Shown here: positions 16,740 through 25,506 of the stretch, in pieces
Layout: each line of letters starts with the position of its first letter
Numbering within the stretch: the first letter of the stretch is position 1
Origin: Saprospiraceae bacterium
Lineage (GTDB): Bacteria; Bacteroidota; Bacteroidia; Chitinophagales; Saprospiraceae
DNA length: 64,000 bases
NCBI GenBank assembly: GCA_030729925.1
Contig: JANQWK010000065.1
Span: 1 to 64,000, forward strand
Direction of reading: 5' to 3'
Notes under the pieces: model-generated
What the model was told of the DNA's origin: nothing
Database searches by the model: none
Seen by the model: the letters and a program-made list of their open reading frames with translations, nothing else
Program-made: the position numbers and the translations under genes

Positions 16740-17510
16740 TTATAGAGGTTTGGTCTTTGGGGTATCTGCCAGGATTTTTACGGTTTGCCAAACTAAGGCA
16801 ACCGACAGGACGAGGAGTTCGCCAAGTGCCCAGTTGTGTACCAGGGGCAAGTCTGCCTGACCCAAATGAATACCCCACAATGCCCACACGATGACTGCTG
16901 CAAAAAGGATATCCCTTTTTTTCCGAAGGAAGAAAAAAGCGAGCAGACCGGCAATGGTCATGAGTACGACAGACCAGATCTCCGGAAAGGGCAAACGAAC
17001 CTCGTAGGCAACCAACACCAAGGTGGCGTTTGCCAGCGTAGCGACGTTGATCCAAGCGAAATATACGCTGAAGGGTGCCCAGATCAAAAAACCTGTGGAG
17101 GATGGGCGGAGCAGCCTTGCCGGTGCTGCCTTGGTATAGATCTGCAGCAGGGAAAACAACAACACTACCATCACAAGGATGCTCAGCAACCACTGCTGAT
17201 AGTGAAAAGTAAAAATCCAAAGGCTGTTCATGAGGCAACTCACCCAAAACCACGGCTGGATTTGATCTATTATTTCCTGGACAGCTCCTTTTTTTCCCGA
17301 CAGGGAATACCACAACTGCAGCACCACATGTCCAATCAAAAGAAGATAAATCAGTCCCCAAATGGCAAAAGTCAGCCCTGCCGGCACGAAAGCATTGTCG
17401 TACATACCGGATATGTCTCCTGTGGTGAGCCCATTAAGGGGTAAAGCATTGGCTAAATAATTCACGTAAAGGGTAGCGAGCAGAGCCAATAGGCTGATTA
17501 GTGATTTCAT
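16740..17510 (-). CDS. Tryptophan-rich sensory protein family (TspO/MBR-related) membrane protein
   Basis: The 256-residue integral membrane protein has about seven to eight hydrophobic helices and many tryptophans. The N-terminal segment ANALPLNGLTTGDIS followed by FAIWGLIYLLL is characteristic of the longer TspO/MBR-related proteins often annotated as tryptophan-rich sensory protein. Further helices contain LIWAPFSVYFAWINVATLAN. TspO proteins bind porphyrins and have been linked to stress and tetrapyrrole signalling, but for this longer branch the function is unknown. It is transcribed divergently from the small membrane protein gene at 17572. Confidence 0.8.
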   Translation of the reverse strand: MKSLISLLALLATLYVNYLANALPLNGLTTGDISGMYDNAFVPAGLTFAIWGLIYLLLIGHVVLQLWYSLSGKKGAVQEIIDQIQPWFWVSCLMNSLWIFTFHYQQWLLSILVMVVLLFSLLQIYTKAAPARLLRPSSTGFLIWAPFSVYFAWINVATLANATLVLVAYEVRLPFPEIWSVVLMTIAGLLAFFFLRKKRDILFAAVIVWALWGIHLGQADLPLVHNWALGELLVLSVALVWQTVKILADTPKTKPL

Positions 17511-17571
17511 GGGCGAAGCGGTTTATACAGTAAGCTAAGGGATATTTTGTAATTTGCAAAGAAAAAGTAGG

Positions 17572-18054
17572 ATGGATCCCATTGCTGTTTTTGAACCTGT
17601 CTATTCCAGTAACTCATTTTGGTTGTACACCGGCCTGGTGCTCTCCTTACTGCTGTGGATCGGCTTTGCTGCGGTACTGGCACAGAAGTCGGACAGAAGC
17701 CAGTATCAGCGACGGATGTTGTTGGCACTGCTCCTGTTTTTGGCAGGCATCACCTTCTCGGGGATGACCCTGTTTAGTGGCTGGGCTGTGTTGCGCACAG
17801 GCAAAGTGAGCATTTATGCCGATTACATGGAACATGGATCTAAGCGCTACGGCTATGACCAAATCCAGCAAGTATATATGCAGGACGACAGGCAAACTTC
17901 CATGATCAATCCCAATCTCGTAAAAAAGCAATCTCAGCTTTTATTTGTGGAACTCAAAGCCGGGAAGTTAATCGTCTTCTCTTCGGAAGATTACGAAACC
18001 TCCCGCATTTTTGATGCTGTGCGAAATGCTTTCGAAGCGTATCGGAAGCAATAG
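17572..18054 (+). CDS. Membrane protein with possible PH-like domain, unknown function
   Basis: The ATG at 17572 is used because it follows a purine-rich AGTAGG and gives a start just before the first helix; upstream in-frame codons are non-ATG. The 160-residue product has two TM helices (about 16-37 and 51-75) and then a soluble domain of about 80 residues beginning KVSIYADYMEHGSKRYGY. Its short strands and closing amphipathic helix (IFDAVRNAFEAYRK) resemble bacterial PH-like domains; that is inference only. Convergent with the NUDIX gene, 10 bp between stops. Confidence 0.7.
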   Translation: MDPIAVFEPVYSSNSFWLYTGLVLSLLLWIGFAAVLAQKSDRSQYQRRMLLALLLFLAGITFSGMTLFSGWAVLRTGKVSIYADYMEHGSKRYGYDQIQQVYMQDDRQTSMINPNLVKKQSQLLFVELKAGKLIVFSSEDYETSRIFDAVRNAFEAYRKQ

Positions 18055-18064
18055 CCTTAGGGGT

Positions 18065-18688
18065 TTAAACAGACAGATATTGCTGGCTTATTTCCCGGAT
18101 ACTGGCATAAGTCGGTTCCACCCGAACAAACGCTCCGAAATCCATCCAGCAGGCCTGTTCGATATCCTCATCTGCCTGGGGTACAAGCAGTTGACTATGC
18201 GTCTCAAAAGCAAACCAATGGGTTTGTTTGAGCACCCGGACAGCCTTGCCCATGCGGTAAACATGCCAGGTAGCTCCGATTTTGGGGCCAAGCCTTAAAT
18301 CCACTGCTCCGGTCTCCTCACCCACTTCTCGAGTAGCAGCCGTCTCGGCATCCTCTCCGGGATCAATTTTGCCCTTGGGCAAATCCCAATACCCTTTCCG
18401 GAAAATTGCCAAAATTTCCTTTTTTTCGTTGAAAACGAGCCCTCCTGCCGCTTCAATCCACTCAAAGCATTCCTTGAAAGCCTGCCATGCCTTTTCGATA
18501 TCATCGGCTATAAAAACGAATGTCCGGGCTTCAGCCGACTTTTCCAAGGCATCTACATAGTTCAGGATGAATTTTTTCTTTCGGGGAAACGGCGCGACAA
18601 ACTCCGGCTCCTGGGCTAAATTGAGAACCGATGCCGCTTCATTAGTCAGCACCACACAACTTTCTCGGATATAGATTTTGTAGTACAT
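18065..18688 (-). CDS. NUDIX hydrolase with N-terminal extension
   Basis: The 207-residue protein carries a complete NUDIX box, GKIDPGEDAETAATREVGEE followed by TG, at about residues 112-133, so it should hydrolyse a nucleoside diphosphate linked to another moiety with Mg2+. About 70 residues precede the catalytic domain (FVAPFPRKKKFILNYVDALE) and have no recognised fold. The substrate cannot be inferred. The gene is transcribed divergently from pyrE, with only 19 bp between the two start codons, so their promoters overlap the opposing coding regions. Confidence 0.9.
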   Translation of the reverse strand: MYYKIYIRESCVVLTNEAASVLNLAQEPEFVAPFPRKKKFILNYVDALEKSAEARTFVFIADDIEKAWQAFKECFEWIEAAGGLVFNEKKEILAIFRKGYWDLPKGKIDPGEDAETAATREVGEETGAVDLRLGPKIGATWHVYRMGKAVRVLKQTHWFAFETHSQLLVPQADEDIEQACWMDFGAFVRVEPTYASIREISQQYLSV

Positions 18689-18707
18689 TTGAGGAAATTA
18701 AATTCAA

Positions 18708-19337
18708 ATGATGAATTATTCAAAGGAAATAGCAGCCAAATTGCTTGAAACCAGCGCTGTGAAATTGCGCCCCGAACACCCTTTCCAATGGGCTTCGGGA
18801 TGGCTTTCGCCTATTTATTGCGACAACAGGGTTTTACTATCGTATCCAAAGGTAAGAAATCTGATTGTAAATGGTATGCTCGAGCTAAGCAGTCAATTCG
18901 GACAGTATGACTATATCGCCGGCGTCGCGACCGCAGGTATTCCACATGGTATGCTGCTTGCCGATCGCCAGGAAAAACCTTTTGTGTATGTTCGGGCAAA
19001 AGCAAAGGAACACGGCAGACAAAATCAGATCGAAGGATATATCCCGGAAGGATCCAAGGCACTTGTGGTAGAAGACCTGATCTCTACCGGAATGAGCAGC
19101 CTTCAGGCAGTAGATGCGCTGCATCAGGCAGGGGTTCAGGTAGTCGGCGTGATTGCCATCTTCACCTATGCTTTCCCCCAAGCCACCCAGGCCTTCGAAC
19201 AGGCTTCCTGCCCGCTTTATACCCTAACCGATTATCCCACCCTGCTGGAAGTAGCACAGGAGCAGGGATATATAGAAGCGGAAGCGCTTGCCCTGCTGGA
19301 TCAGTGGCGCATGGCTCCCGATAGCTGGAAGCCTTGA
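18708..19337 (+). CDS. pyrE: Orotate phosphoribosyltransferase
   Basis: The enzyme joins orotate and PRPP to make OMP, the fifth step of UMP synthesis. The 209-residue protein shows FQWASGWLSPIYCDNR near the N-terminus, the flexible catalytic loop with KAKEHGRQNQIEG, and the PRPP-binding motif ALVVEDLISTGMSS (about residues 118-131). Two tandem ATG codons (18708 and 18711) are possible starts. The next enzyme, OMP decarboxylase pyrF, lies in the same window at 47.2-48.0 kb, so the two are not clustered. Confidence 0.95.
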   Translation: MMNYSKEIAAKLLETSAVKLRPEHPFQWASGWLSPIYCDNRVLLSYPKVRNLIVNGMLELSSQFGQYDYIAGVATAGIPHGMLLADRQEKPFVYVRAKAKEHGRQNQIEGYIPEGSKALVVEDLISTGMSSLQAVDALHQAGVQVVGVIAIFTYAFPQATQAFEQASCPLYTLTDYPTLLEVAQEQGYIEAEALALLDQWRMAPDSWKP

Positions 19338-19342
19338 TTGTC

Positions 19343-19372
19343 TTGAAAATGAAAATAGTTTTTTTATCTTTG
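19343..19372 (+). promoter_or_regulatory. Bacteroidota-type promoter for the M42 peptidase gene
   Basis: A -33 TTG (19343-19345) and an exact -7 TATCTTTG (19365-19372) are separated by 19 bp, the spacing known for the major Bacteroidota sigma factor. The expected start of transcription is about 6-8 bp downstream, giving a leader of roughly 28 nt before ATG 19407. Confidence 0.65.
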
Positions 19373-19406
19373 CACGCTGCAAGAGATACATACAATTCAA
19401 CCAGCG

Positions 19407-20480
19407 ATGATCACAAAACAATCAGAGGAATTCCTTACCCGCTACTTAAATAATGCCTCGCCGACCGGTTTCGAAGCAGCCGGCCAAAAACTGTGGATTG
19501 ATTACATCCAACCCTTTGTAGATGAATGGCATTTAGATACTTACGGAACGGCATACGCCATCATCAATCCGGGTAAAAATTTCAAGGTAGTGATTGAGGC
19601 CCATGCCGATGAAATTTCCTGGTTTGTCAACTACATCACCAATGATGGTTTCATACACGTAATCCGCAACGGAGGTTCTGACCATGTAATCGCTCCTTCC
19701 AAACGGGTAAATATTCACACCGCAAAGGGTTTGGTAAAGGGCGTCTTTGGCTGGCCCGCCATTCACATGCGCGGTGCTGATGATCAAAAACTTAGTCCTC
19801 AGACTGATAACATCTTTATTGACGTGGGAGCGGCCAACAAGGAGGAGGTTGCCCAGATGGGCATTCATGTTGGTTGTGTGATTACCTACGAGGACGAGCT
19901 TATTGTGCTCAACAACAAATATTACACAGGTCGTGCCCTGGATAATCGCATGGGCGGCTTTTGCATTGCTGAAGTGGCTCGTTTGATTCGGGAAAACAAC
20001 ATTGAGCTTCCCTATAGTTTGTATGTGGTTAATTCTGTGCAGGAAGAAGTGGGTCTCCGAGGTGCTGAAATGATTACCCGTACCATCGAACCGGATATTG
20101 CCATTGTCACCGACGTGACGCACGACACCCTCACGCCAATGGTGAACCAGAAGAAATTTGGAGAAGTGCAGTGCGGCAAAGGGCCAAGTGTCACGTATGC
20201 ACCAGCCGTGCACAACCACATCCGCGAATTGATCCTCCAAACGGCTCAGGAAAAGGGGATTCCTTTTCAGCGGGAAGCGTCTTCGAGAAGAACCGGTACA
20301 GATACCGATGCCTTTGCTTATTCCGGCAAGGGCGTTGCATCTGCGCTGATTTCCCTTCCTTTGCGGTACATGCACACCACGGTTGAGATGGCGCACAAGG
20401 AAGATGTCGAAAACCTGATCCTTTTGATCTACGAAACACTTCAAAAAATTGAAAACGGACACCCGCTCAAATATTTTTAG
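19407..20480 (+). CDS. M42-family aminopeptidase (glutamyl aminopeptidase/cellulase-like annotation)
   Basis: This 357-residue cytosolic dinuclear metallopeptidase releases N-terminal residues from peptides and usually forms dodecameric shells. The metal and catalytic residues are visible: His in VIEAHADEISW, the bridging Asp in ALDNRMGG, Glu in NSVQEEVGLRGA, Asp in IVTDVTHDT, and the final His in RYMHTTVEMAHKED. It has its own promoter and is followed after 3 bp by the GTG start of a UbiA-like gene, suggesting a two-gene unit. Confidence 0.93.
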   Translation: MITKQSEEFLTRYLNNASPTGFEAAGQKLWIDYIQPFVDEWHLDTYGTAYAIINPGKNFKVVIEAHADEISWFVNYITNDGFIHVIRNGGSDHVIAPSKRVNIHTAKGLVKGVFGWPAIHMRGADDQKLSPQTDNIFIDVGAANKEEVAQMGIHVGCVITYEDELIVLNNKYYTGRALDNRMGGFCIAEVARLIRENNIELPYSLYVVNSVQEEVGLRGAEMITRTIEPDIAIVTDVTHDTLTPMVNQKKFGEVQCGKGPSVTYAPAVHNHIRELILQTAQEKGIPFQREASSRRTGTDTDAFAYSGKGVASALISLPLRYMHTTVEMAHKEDVENLILLIYETLQKIENGHPLKYF

Positions 20481-20483
20481 GGT

Positions 20484-21299
20484 GTGCTGTTCTTTTCTGT
20501 GAAGCGGGTGCTATCGGGGTTGATTGACGGAAAGGTTTGGATAGCGGGTGCAACTCCGCTGCTGGCAGCCGCCAGTTACCGAATTTTCGGGCTTCCCTTG
20601 AATCCTTTTCTGCTGGCTTTTTTGTTTGCCGGAACGCTTTCTGTCTATGGACTTCATGCTATAGCCAGAAAGCGTGGAAGGGTACTCCTGTCGGAAAAAA
20701 TCCCGATCGCGGCTGGCATCTTCGCGCTGGGGCTCGCATTATTGTTGCCGGTTAGACTGATTCCTGCCATGGCGCTGACAGGACTGCTTGCACTGGCCTA
20801 CAGCCATCCCATCCTCCCCGGAAAAAAGCGACTGCGGGATTTTCCATTGATCAAAATTTTCCTGATTGCAGGTGTTTGGACGTATTTGAGTGTTTTTTTT
20901 CCCGCATGGGAAGCGGATGTACCGCTTGTAACGAGCTGGTGGAGCTTTGCAGCAGAAAGGGCACTGTTTATTTTTGCCCTTACCCTACCCTTCGATATCC
21001 GGGATATGCAATCAGATCGGGAAGAAGGTGTGCTGACCTTTCCGATCTACTTGGGCATCTTCAAAACCAAGCAGCTGGCTTTTTTCGCCCTTTTGCTTTC
21101 GCAAGGACTAACGACCTTTCATCTGGGTATTGGGCTCTACACCTTCGAATTATGGCTGGGTCAGGGCGTCTGCTCGATTCTTACGGCCATACTGGTGGCA
21201 GGAAGTCATTCAGACAGACACCCCTGGTACTACACCGGGTTGCTCGACGGCATGTTGGTCATACAACCGACGATTTTGCTCCTGATAACTGCCTTTTAG
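20484..21299 (+). CDS. UbiA-superfamily prenyltransferase-like membrane protein, first Asp motif missing
   Basis: The 271-residue protein has about eight hydrophobic helices. The second aspartate-rich motif of the UbiA superfamily is present as DIRDMQSDREEG (about 171-182). Where the first NDxxDxxxD motif would be expected after helix 2, the sequence reads LSVYGLHAIARKRGR, without aspartates. Since both motifs normally hold the Mg2+-diphosphate, activity as a standard prenyltransferase is doubtful. The start is GTG at 20484, 3 bp after the M42 stop. Its stop overlaps the stop of the convergent dehydratase gene by 4 bp. Confidence 0.75.
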   Translation: MLFFSVKRVLSGLIDGKVWIAGATPLLAAASYRIFGLPLNPFLLAFLFAGTLSVYGLHAIARKRGRVLLSEKIPIAAGIFALGLALLLPVRLIPAMALTGLLALAYSHPILPGKKRLRDFPLIKIFLIAGVWTYLSVFFPAWEADVPLVTSWWSFAAERALFIFALTLPFDIRDMQSDREEGVLTFPIYLGIFKTKQLAFFALLLSQGLTTFHLGIGLYTFELWLGQGVCSILTAILVAGSHSDRHPWYYTGLLDGMLVIQPTILLLITAF

Positions 21300-22360
21300 C
21301 GATTGGCGTACTGATCTTCGTAATAAGACTGATAGGCTCCTGAAGTAACATCATCCAGCCATTGTTGGTGATCCAAGTACCACTGAACCGTTTTGCGCAA
21401 GCCTTCCTCCATAAAAACAGTGGGCTCCCACCCCAATTCGGATTGTATCCGCGTTGCATCAATGGCATAGCGCTTGTCGTGACCGGGACGATCCTTCACG
21501 AAAGTAATGAGTTGTTCAGAGCTGCCCGCCTGGCGATCCAGTGCCTCATCCATGATCCGACAAAGCAAGCGCACCAGGTCTATGTTTTTCCACTCGTTAT
21601 TACCACCTATGTTGTAGGTTTTCCCGGGTGCACTCTCGTGCAAAATCAGATCCATGGCAGCCGCGTGATCTTCCACCCAGAGCCAATCGCGCGTGTACAA
21701 ACCATCGCCATACACGGGCAGAGGTTTTTCCAGGCGGATGTTGCGGATCATGAGGGGAATCAGTTTTTCGGGAAACTGAAAGGGGCCGTAATTGTTCGAA
21801 CAATTGGAGATCAGGATCGGAAGCCCGTAGGTATGAAAATAAGCCCTTACCAGGTGATCGGAAGCCGCCTTCGAAGCGCTGTAAGGCGAACGCGGATCAT
21901 AAGGGGTCTCCTCTGTAAAAAAGCCCTCTTCGCCCAAACTTCCATACACCTCGTCGGTGGAAACGTGATAAAAGCGCCTGTCGGCAAAATCACTGTCCCA
22001 AAAACGAAGGGCTGCATTCAGCAGGTTTGCCGTTCCGACCACGTTGGTCTCGACAAAAGCCAGTGGATTCGATATCGAACGATCCACGTGTGACTCGGCT
22101 GCGAGATGGATAACGTGGGTGATTCCGTAATCGGCAAACACCCGGTCCAACGCTGTACTATCCCGAATATCTGCCTTACAGAAAATGTAATTAGACGCTG
22201 TAGCCACATCGGACAAATTAGCCAAGTTGCCTGCATAAGTCAGGGCATCCAAGTTCACGATGCGGTAATCGGGATAGCGGTTAACCAATCTGCGCACCAA
22301 GTGAGAGCCGATAAAACCGGCTCCACCGGTCACCAGGATATGCTTTTTGAAAGAAGACAT
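21296..22360 (-). CDS. rfbB: dTDP-glucose 4,6-dehydratase
   Basis: The enzyme converts dTDP-glucose to dTDP-4-keto-6-deoxyglucose, the entry to rhamnose and other deoxysugars. ATG 22360 (MSSFKKHILVTGG) is chosen, 10 bp after the upstream stop; an in-frame TTG lies further up. Visible are the NAD-binding VTGGAGFIGSHL, the family motif AAESHVDRSI, VSTDEVYG, and the catalytic YSASK within RSPYSASKAASDHLVRAY. At about 354 residues it is a normal RfbB/RmlB. It forms a unit with the upstream UDP-glucuronate decarboxylase-type gene. No rmlA, rmlC or rmlD is present in the window. Confidence 0.94.
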   Translation of the reverse strand: MSSFKKHILVTGGAGFIGSHLVRRLVNRYPDYRIVNLDALTYAGNLANLSDVATASNYIFCKADIRDSTALDRVFADYGITHVIHLAAESHVDRSISNPLAFVETNVVGTANLLNAALRFWDSDFADRRFYHVSTDEVYGSLGEEGFFTEETPYDPRSPYSASKAASDHLVRAYFHTYGLPILISNCSNNYGPFQFPEKLIPLMIRNIRLEKPLPVYGDGLYTRDWLWVEDHAAAMDLILHESAPGKTYNIGGNNEWKNIDLVRLLCRIMDEALDRQAGSSEQLITFVKDRPGHDKRYAIDATRIQSELGWEPTVFMEEGLRKTVQWYLDHQQWLDDVTSGAYQSYYEDQYANR

Positions 22361-22370
22361 AAGCAAAAAA

Positions 22371-23315
22371 TTAATCAAGGGTTACTACCTGTCTGAAATA
22401 ATCAAGCGTCTTTTGCAAGCCCTCGGAACGCGGCACCTGTGGCTCCCATCCCAATACCGCCTTTGCTCGGGTAATATCAGGCTGTCGCACCTTCGGATCA
22501 TCCACGGGCAAATCCTTGAACACCACGTGAGCAGCGGGATTCTTTACCAGTTCGAGTACCTCTGAAGCAAACTCAAGGATCGTAATTTCATCGGGGTTGC
22601 CAATATTGACCGGTTCGTGGCAATCGCTTAGCAACAAGCGATAAATACCCTCAACCAAATCATCCACATAGCAGAACGATCGCGTCTGACTACCATCGCC
22701 AAAAACCGTAAGTCCTTCGCCGCGAATAGCCTGTGAAAAGAACGCGGGTAGTACCCGGCCATCCATCACGCGCATACGCGGCCCGTAAGTATTAAAAATC
22801 CGAACAATTCGGGTGTCCAGTCCGTGAAAATTGTGGTAAGCCATGGTAATCGCCTCTAAAAAGCGCTTGGCCTCATCATATACCCCTCTGGGACCCACGG
22901 GATTCACATTGCCCCAGTAAGACTCGGGCTGTGGGTGAATCAGGGGATCCCCATATACTTCGGAAGTAGAAGCCACCAAAATACGGGCATTTTTTTCCTT
23001 TGCCAGCCCCAAAAGGTTGTAGGTACCCAAAGCCCCCACTTTTAAGGTCTGTATGGGCATCTTCAGGTAGTCCATCGGACTTGCAGGAGAAGCAAAATGA
23101 AGGATATAATGCAGTTCGCCGGGAACGTGGACAAACTTGGTCACATCGTGGTGATAGTATTCAAATTCTTTTAGCTTGAACAAGTGCTCGATATTCGTCA
23201 GGCTTCCGGTCAGGAGGTTGTCCATCCCAACAACGTGATAACCTTCTCGAATAAACCGATCGCACAAGTGAGAACCTAAAAATCCGGCAGCACCGGTAAT
23301 TAAAACTTTTTTCAC
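22371..23315 (-). CDS. UDP-glucuronate decarboxylase type SDR (UDP-xylose synthase)
   Basis: This extended short-chain dehydrogenase is most like UXS, which oxidises and decarboxylates UDP-glucuronate to UDP-xylose. I start it at GTG 23315 because the Rossmann motif begins immediately ([19 protein letters not shown]); in-frame codons upstream are TTG. Other marks are [22 protein letters not shown], the catalytic [10 protein letters not shown] and [15 protein letters not shown], all typical of UXS and related bacterial proteins. It is upstream of rfbB in the same unit, pointing to extracellular polysaccharide or LPS sugar supply. Confidence 0.9.
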   Translation of the reverse strand: MKKVLITGAAGFLGSHLCDRFIREGYHVVGMDNLLTGSLTNIEHLFKLKEFEYYHHDVTKFVHVPGELHYILHFASPASPMDYLKMPIQTLKVGALGTYNLLGLAKEKNARILVASTSEVYGDPLIHPQPESYWGNVNPVGPRGVYDEAKRFLEAITMAYHNFHGLDTRIVRIFNTYGPRMRVMDGRVLPAFFSQAIRGEGLTVFGDGSQTRSFCYVDDLVEGIYRLLLSDCHEPVNIGNPDEITILEFASEVLELVKNPAAHVVFKDLPVDDPKVRQPDITRAKAVLGWEPQVPRSEGLQKTLDYFRQVVTLD

Positions 23316-23454
23316 TGGAGTGGGTTTTGATAATTTTGTTCCCAAAGATAGAATTTGTTGGACAAAAGTGACCAAAGTACAAGTATTAAAACCCTGCGTA
23401 ATTCCTTTTATTTGTCATCTTTGCGCATTAAATTGTGTATTAGCATGAAAGTAA

Positions 23455-24213
23455 ATGCACAATTGTGTCAAACCAAACCACAACCAATTGGCTACCAGGT
23501 TTTTAATATTTATATCAACAATATTTTCCCTTTTTAGCGCAACTGCCCAGCGCTCAGTTGCCCTTGAGTTTTCTTATGGGGTACAAGCGCCGATTGGGCG
23601 ACTCACGGATAGGTTTGGCTCAAATTTCGTAGCGGAAATGGGCACCTTCCTGTATCCTGCCGGAGGATCGGGATGGCAGCTTGGACTGTCGGGAGCATTA
23701 TTATTTGGAGATCGGGTAAAGGAAGATGTACTGGAAAGTCTGCGAACCAGTCAGGGCTTCCTTTACGGCAATGACAAATCCGTTGCCAACATTCAGCTTC
23801 GCATGCGCGGCTGGAGAACCCTGCTGGTTTTGGGCAAGGATTGGCAATTAAACGAAGTCTCTGGCATTCAAGGGCGCTTGGGAGGGGGTTACCTCAGTCA
23901 CAAAATCAGGATACAAGATGATCCACAAACCTATGTCCCACAGGTGCACGGGGATTACAAGCGGGGGTACGACAGGCTCGAAGGCGGTCCTTTATTGTAC
24001 GCCTGGACGGGTTATCGCTACAGGGGCAGCAACAACAACCTCAACTTTTCCATAGGACTGGAAGGTACACTTGCCTTCACGAGGGGGCAGCGCAGTTTCC
24101 AATTTGACCTCAGAAAAGCCTATCTGGACAGACAGCCCTCTGCCTGGATCGGGCTTAAAGCGACTTGGGTACTAATTGTCTTGGATCGTTCCACTTCTCA
24201 AAATTGGTATTAA
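23455..24213 (+). CDS. Exported protein, probably outer-membrane beta-barrel
   Basis: No family is recognised. The 252-residue product starts with an export signal (hydrophobic TRFLIFISTIFSLFSATAQ) after a polar lead of 14 residues. The mature part is rich in alternating aromatic/glycine strands (WQLGLSGALLFGDR, LNFSIGLEGTLAF, WIGLKATWVLIVL), as in small outer-membrane barrels. It ends 2 bp before the ATG of the Kdo transferase gene, so the two are probably co-transcribed; a role in the envelope is plausible. A near-consensus -7 (CATCTTTG, 23416-23423) lies upstream. Confidence 0.75.
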   Translation: MHNCVKPNHNQLATRFLIFISTIFSLFSATAQRSVALEFSYGVQAPIGRLTDRFGSNFVAEMGTFLYPAGGSGWQLGLSGALLFGDRVKEDVLESLRTSQGFLYGNDKSVANIQLRMRGWRTLLVLGKDWQLNEVSGIQGRLGGGYLSHKIRIQDDPQTYVPQVHGDYKRGYDRLEGGPLLYAWTGYRYRGSNNNLNFSIGLEGTLAFTRGQRSFQFDLRKAYLDRQPSAWIGLKATWVLIVLDRSTSQNWY

Positions 24214-24215
24214 GG

Positions 24216-25466
24216 ATGTTAAACGAAAAACTGTATCAATTTGGAATTCGGCTGTACGGGCTGGGAATTAAAACTTATGCCCGATTCAACCCCAAGGCGA
24301 GGCTGTGGATTCAGGGAAGAGCAAACTGGGAACAACAATTACAAGAAGCGATGTACCGGCTACCGCCGGAAAAACCACGGATTTGGGTACATGTAGCCTC
24401 GCTGGGAGAATTTGAACAAGGCAGGCCTGTGATAAGTGCCATTCATCGCCAATATCCCGATTATCAGATCGTACTCAGCTTTTTTTCCCCATCGGGGTAT
24501 GAGGTCCGGAAAAACTATCCCGAGGCTGCATTTGTATGTTATATGCCTTTAGACACCCCGGACAACGCTTTCCTGTTTGTGCAGCACCTGCAGCCTGTGA
24601 TGGCTATATTTATCAAATACGAATTTTGGTACAACCACCTCATGGCACTGGAACATTGGGGCATACCCGTTTTTTTGATCTCGGCAAGGTTTCGCGAACA
24701 TCAAATTTTTTTCCGACCCTGGGGAGGATTTTTCAGAAGACTGCTTTCTACCTTCGATACCATCCTTATTCAAGATGAACGCTCCAAGGTACTCCTTCAG
24801 AAAATAGGCCTGAAAAAAGTGTATGTTACTGGCGATTCGAGGGTTGACCGAGTTCTGGACATAGCCGCTAACCCCCTTCCTTTTCCGGAACTCGAAAAAT
24901 TTGCAGCCGGGCACAAAATTATTGTATTTGGAAGCTCCTGGGAGCCGGATGAAGCTATTTTTTGCCGCTGGATCAACCAAGAACTGCCCCCAGGCTGGAA
25001 AGTCATTATTGCTCCCCACGAAACAGGTGCCGATCACGTGCAACGCCTGCAGCAAAAACTCAAGCTGAGCCAAGCCACCTATAGTCAAAGGGCGACCATG
25101 AACCCGGACACCCAAATATTGATCATAGACAACGTGGGATTACTCGCCCAACTCTACCAATTTGGCAGTATTGCATACGTTGGCGGTGGATTTGGAAAAG
25201 GCATCCACAGCATACTCGAACCAACCGCCTTTGGGATTCCGGTAATCACAGGACCACGCTACCACAAATTTGAAGAAGCCATTGCCCTGAAAGCCATAGG
25301 GGCACTTTTTCCCATTAAAAACTTAGCAACATTTAGTCGGATCATGCAGACCTTGTGCGAAGACCCCATCCGTAAAGAGATCAAGGTCAAATTGAATGGT
25401 TACTTCGCAAGTCAGCAAGGCGCCACCCAAAGAACGCTGCAACACTTGGCTTCCCTGCTGGAGTAG
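24216..25466 (+). CDS. waaA: 3-deoxy-D-manno-octulosonic acid (Kdo) transferase
   Basis: This inner-membrane-associated GT-B enzyme transfers Kdo from CMP-Kdo to lipid A precursors. The 416-residue product has the N-terminal membrane-proximal helix (YQFGIRLYGLGIKTYARF), the family motif WVHVASLGEFEQGRPV with the conserved catalytic glutamate, YEFWYNHL, the nucleotide-binding segment FGSSWEPDE, and GKGIHSILEPTAFGIPVI in the C-terminal half. ATG 24216 follows the upstream stop by 2 bp. It indicates an LPS-bearing Gram-negative organism. The next gene encodes a heptose-7-phosphate kinase, so this is a small LPS inner-core cluster. Confidence 0.94.
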   Translation: MLNEKLYQFGIRLYGLGIKTYARFNPKARLWIQGRANWEQQLQEAMYRLPPEKPRIWVHVASLGEFEQGRPVISAIHRQYPDYQIVLSFFSPSGYEVRKNYPEAAFVCYMPLDTPDNAFLFVQHLQPVMAIFIKYEFWYNHLMALEHWGIPVFLISARFREHQIFFRPWGGFFRRLLSTFDTILIQDERSKVLLQKIGLKKVYVTGDSRVDRVLDIAANPLPFPELEKFAAGHKIIVFGSSWEPDEAIFCRWINQELPPGWKVIIAPHETGADHVQRLQQKLKLSQATYSQRATMNPDTQILIIDNVGLLAQLYQFGSIAYVGGGFGKGIHSILEPTAFGIPVITGPRYHKFEEAIALKAIGALFPIKNLATFSRIMQTLCEDPIRKEIKVKLNGYFASQQGATQRTLQHLASLLE

Positions 25467-25506
25467 GCTTGTCAAGCCGAATTTATCCCGATATTGTTGT
25501 ACCTTT

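Noticed and set aside
19533-20462. Antisense open frame across the M42 peptidase gene
   Set aside because: The sense strand has all metal ligands of M42 and a consensus promoter; the antisense product looks random.
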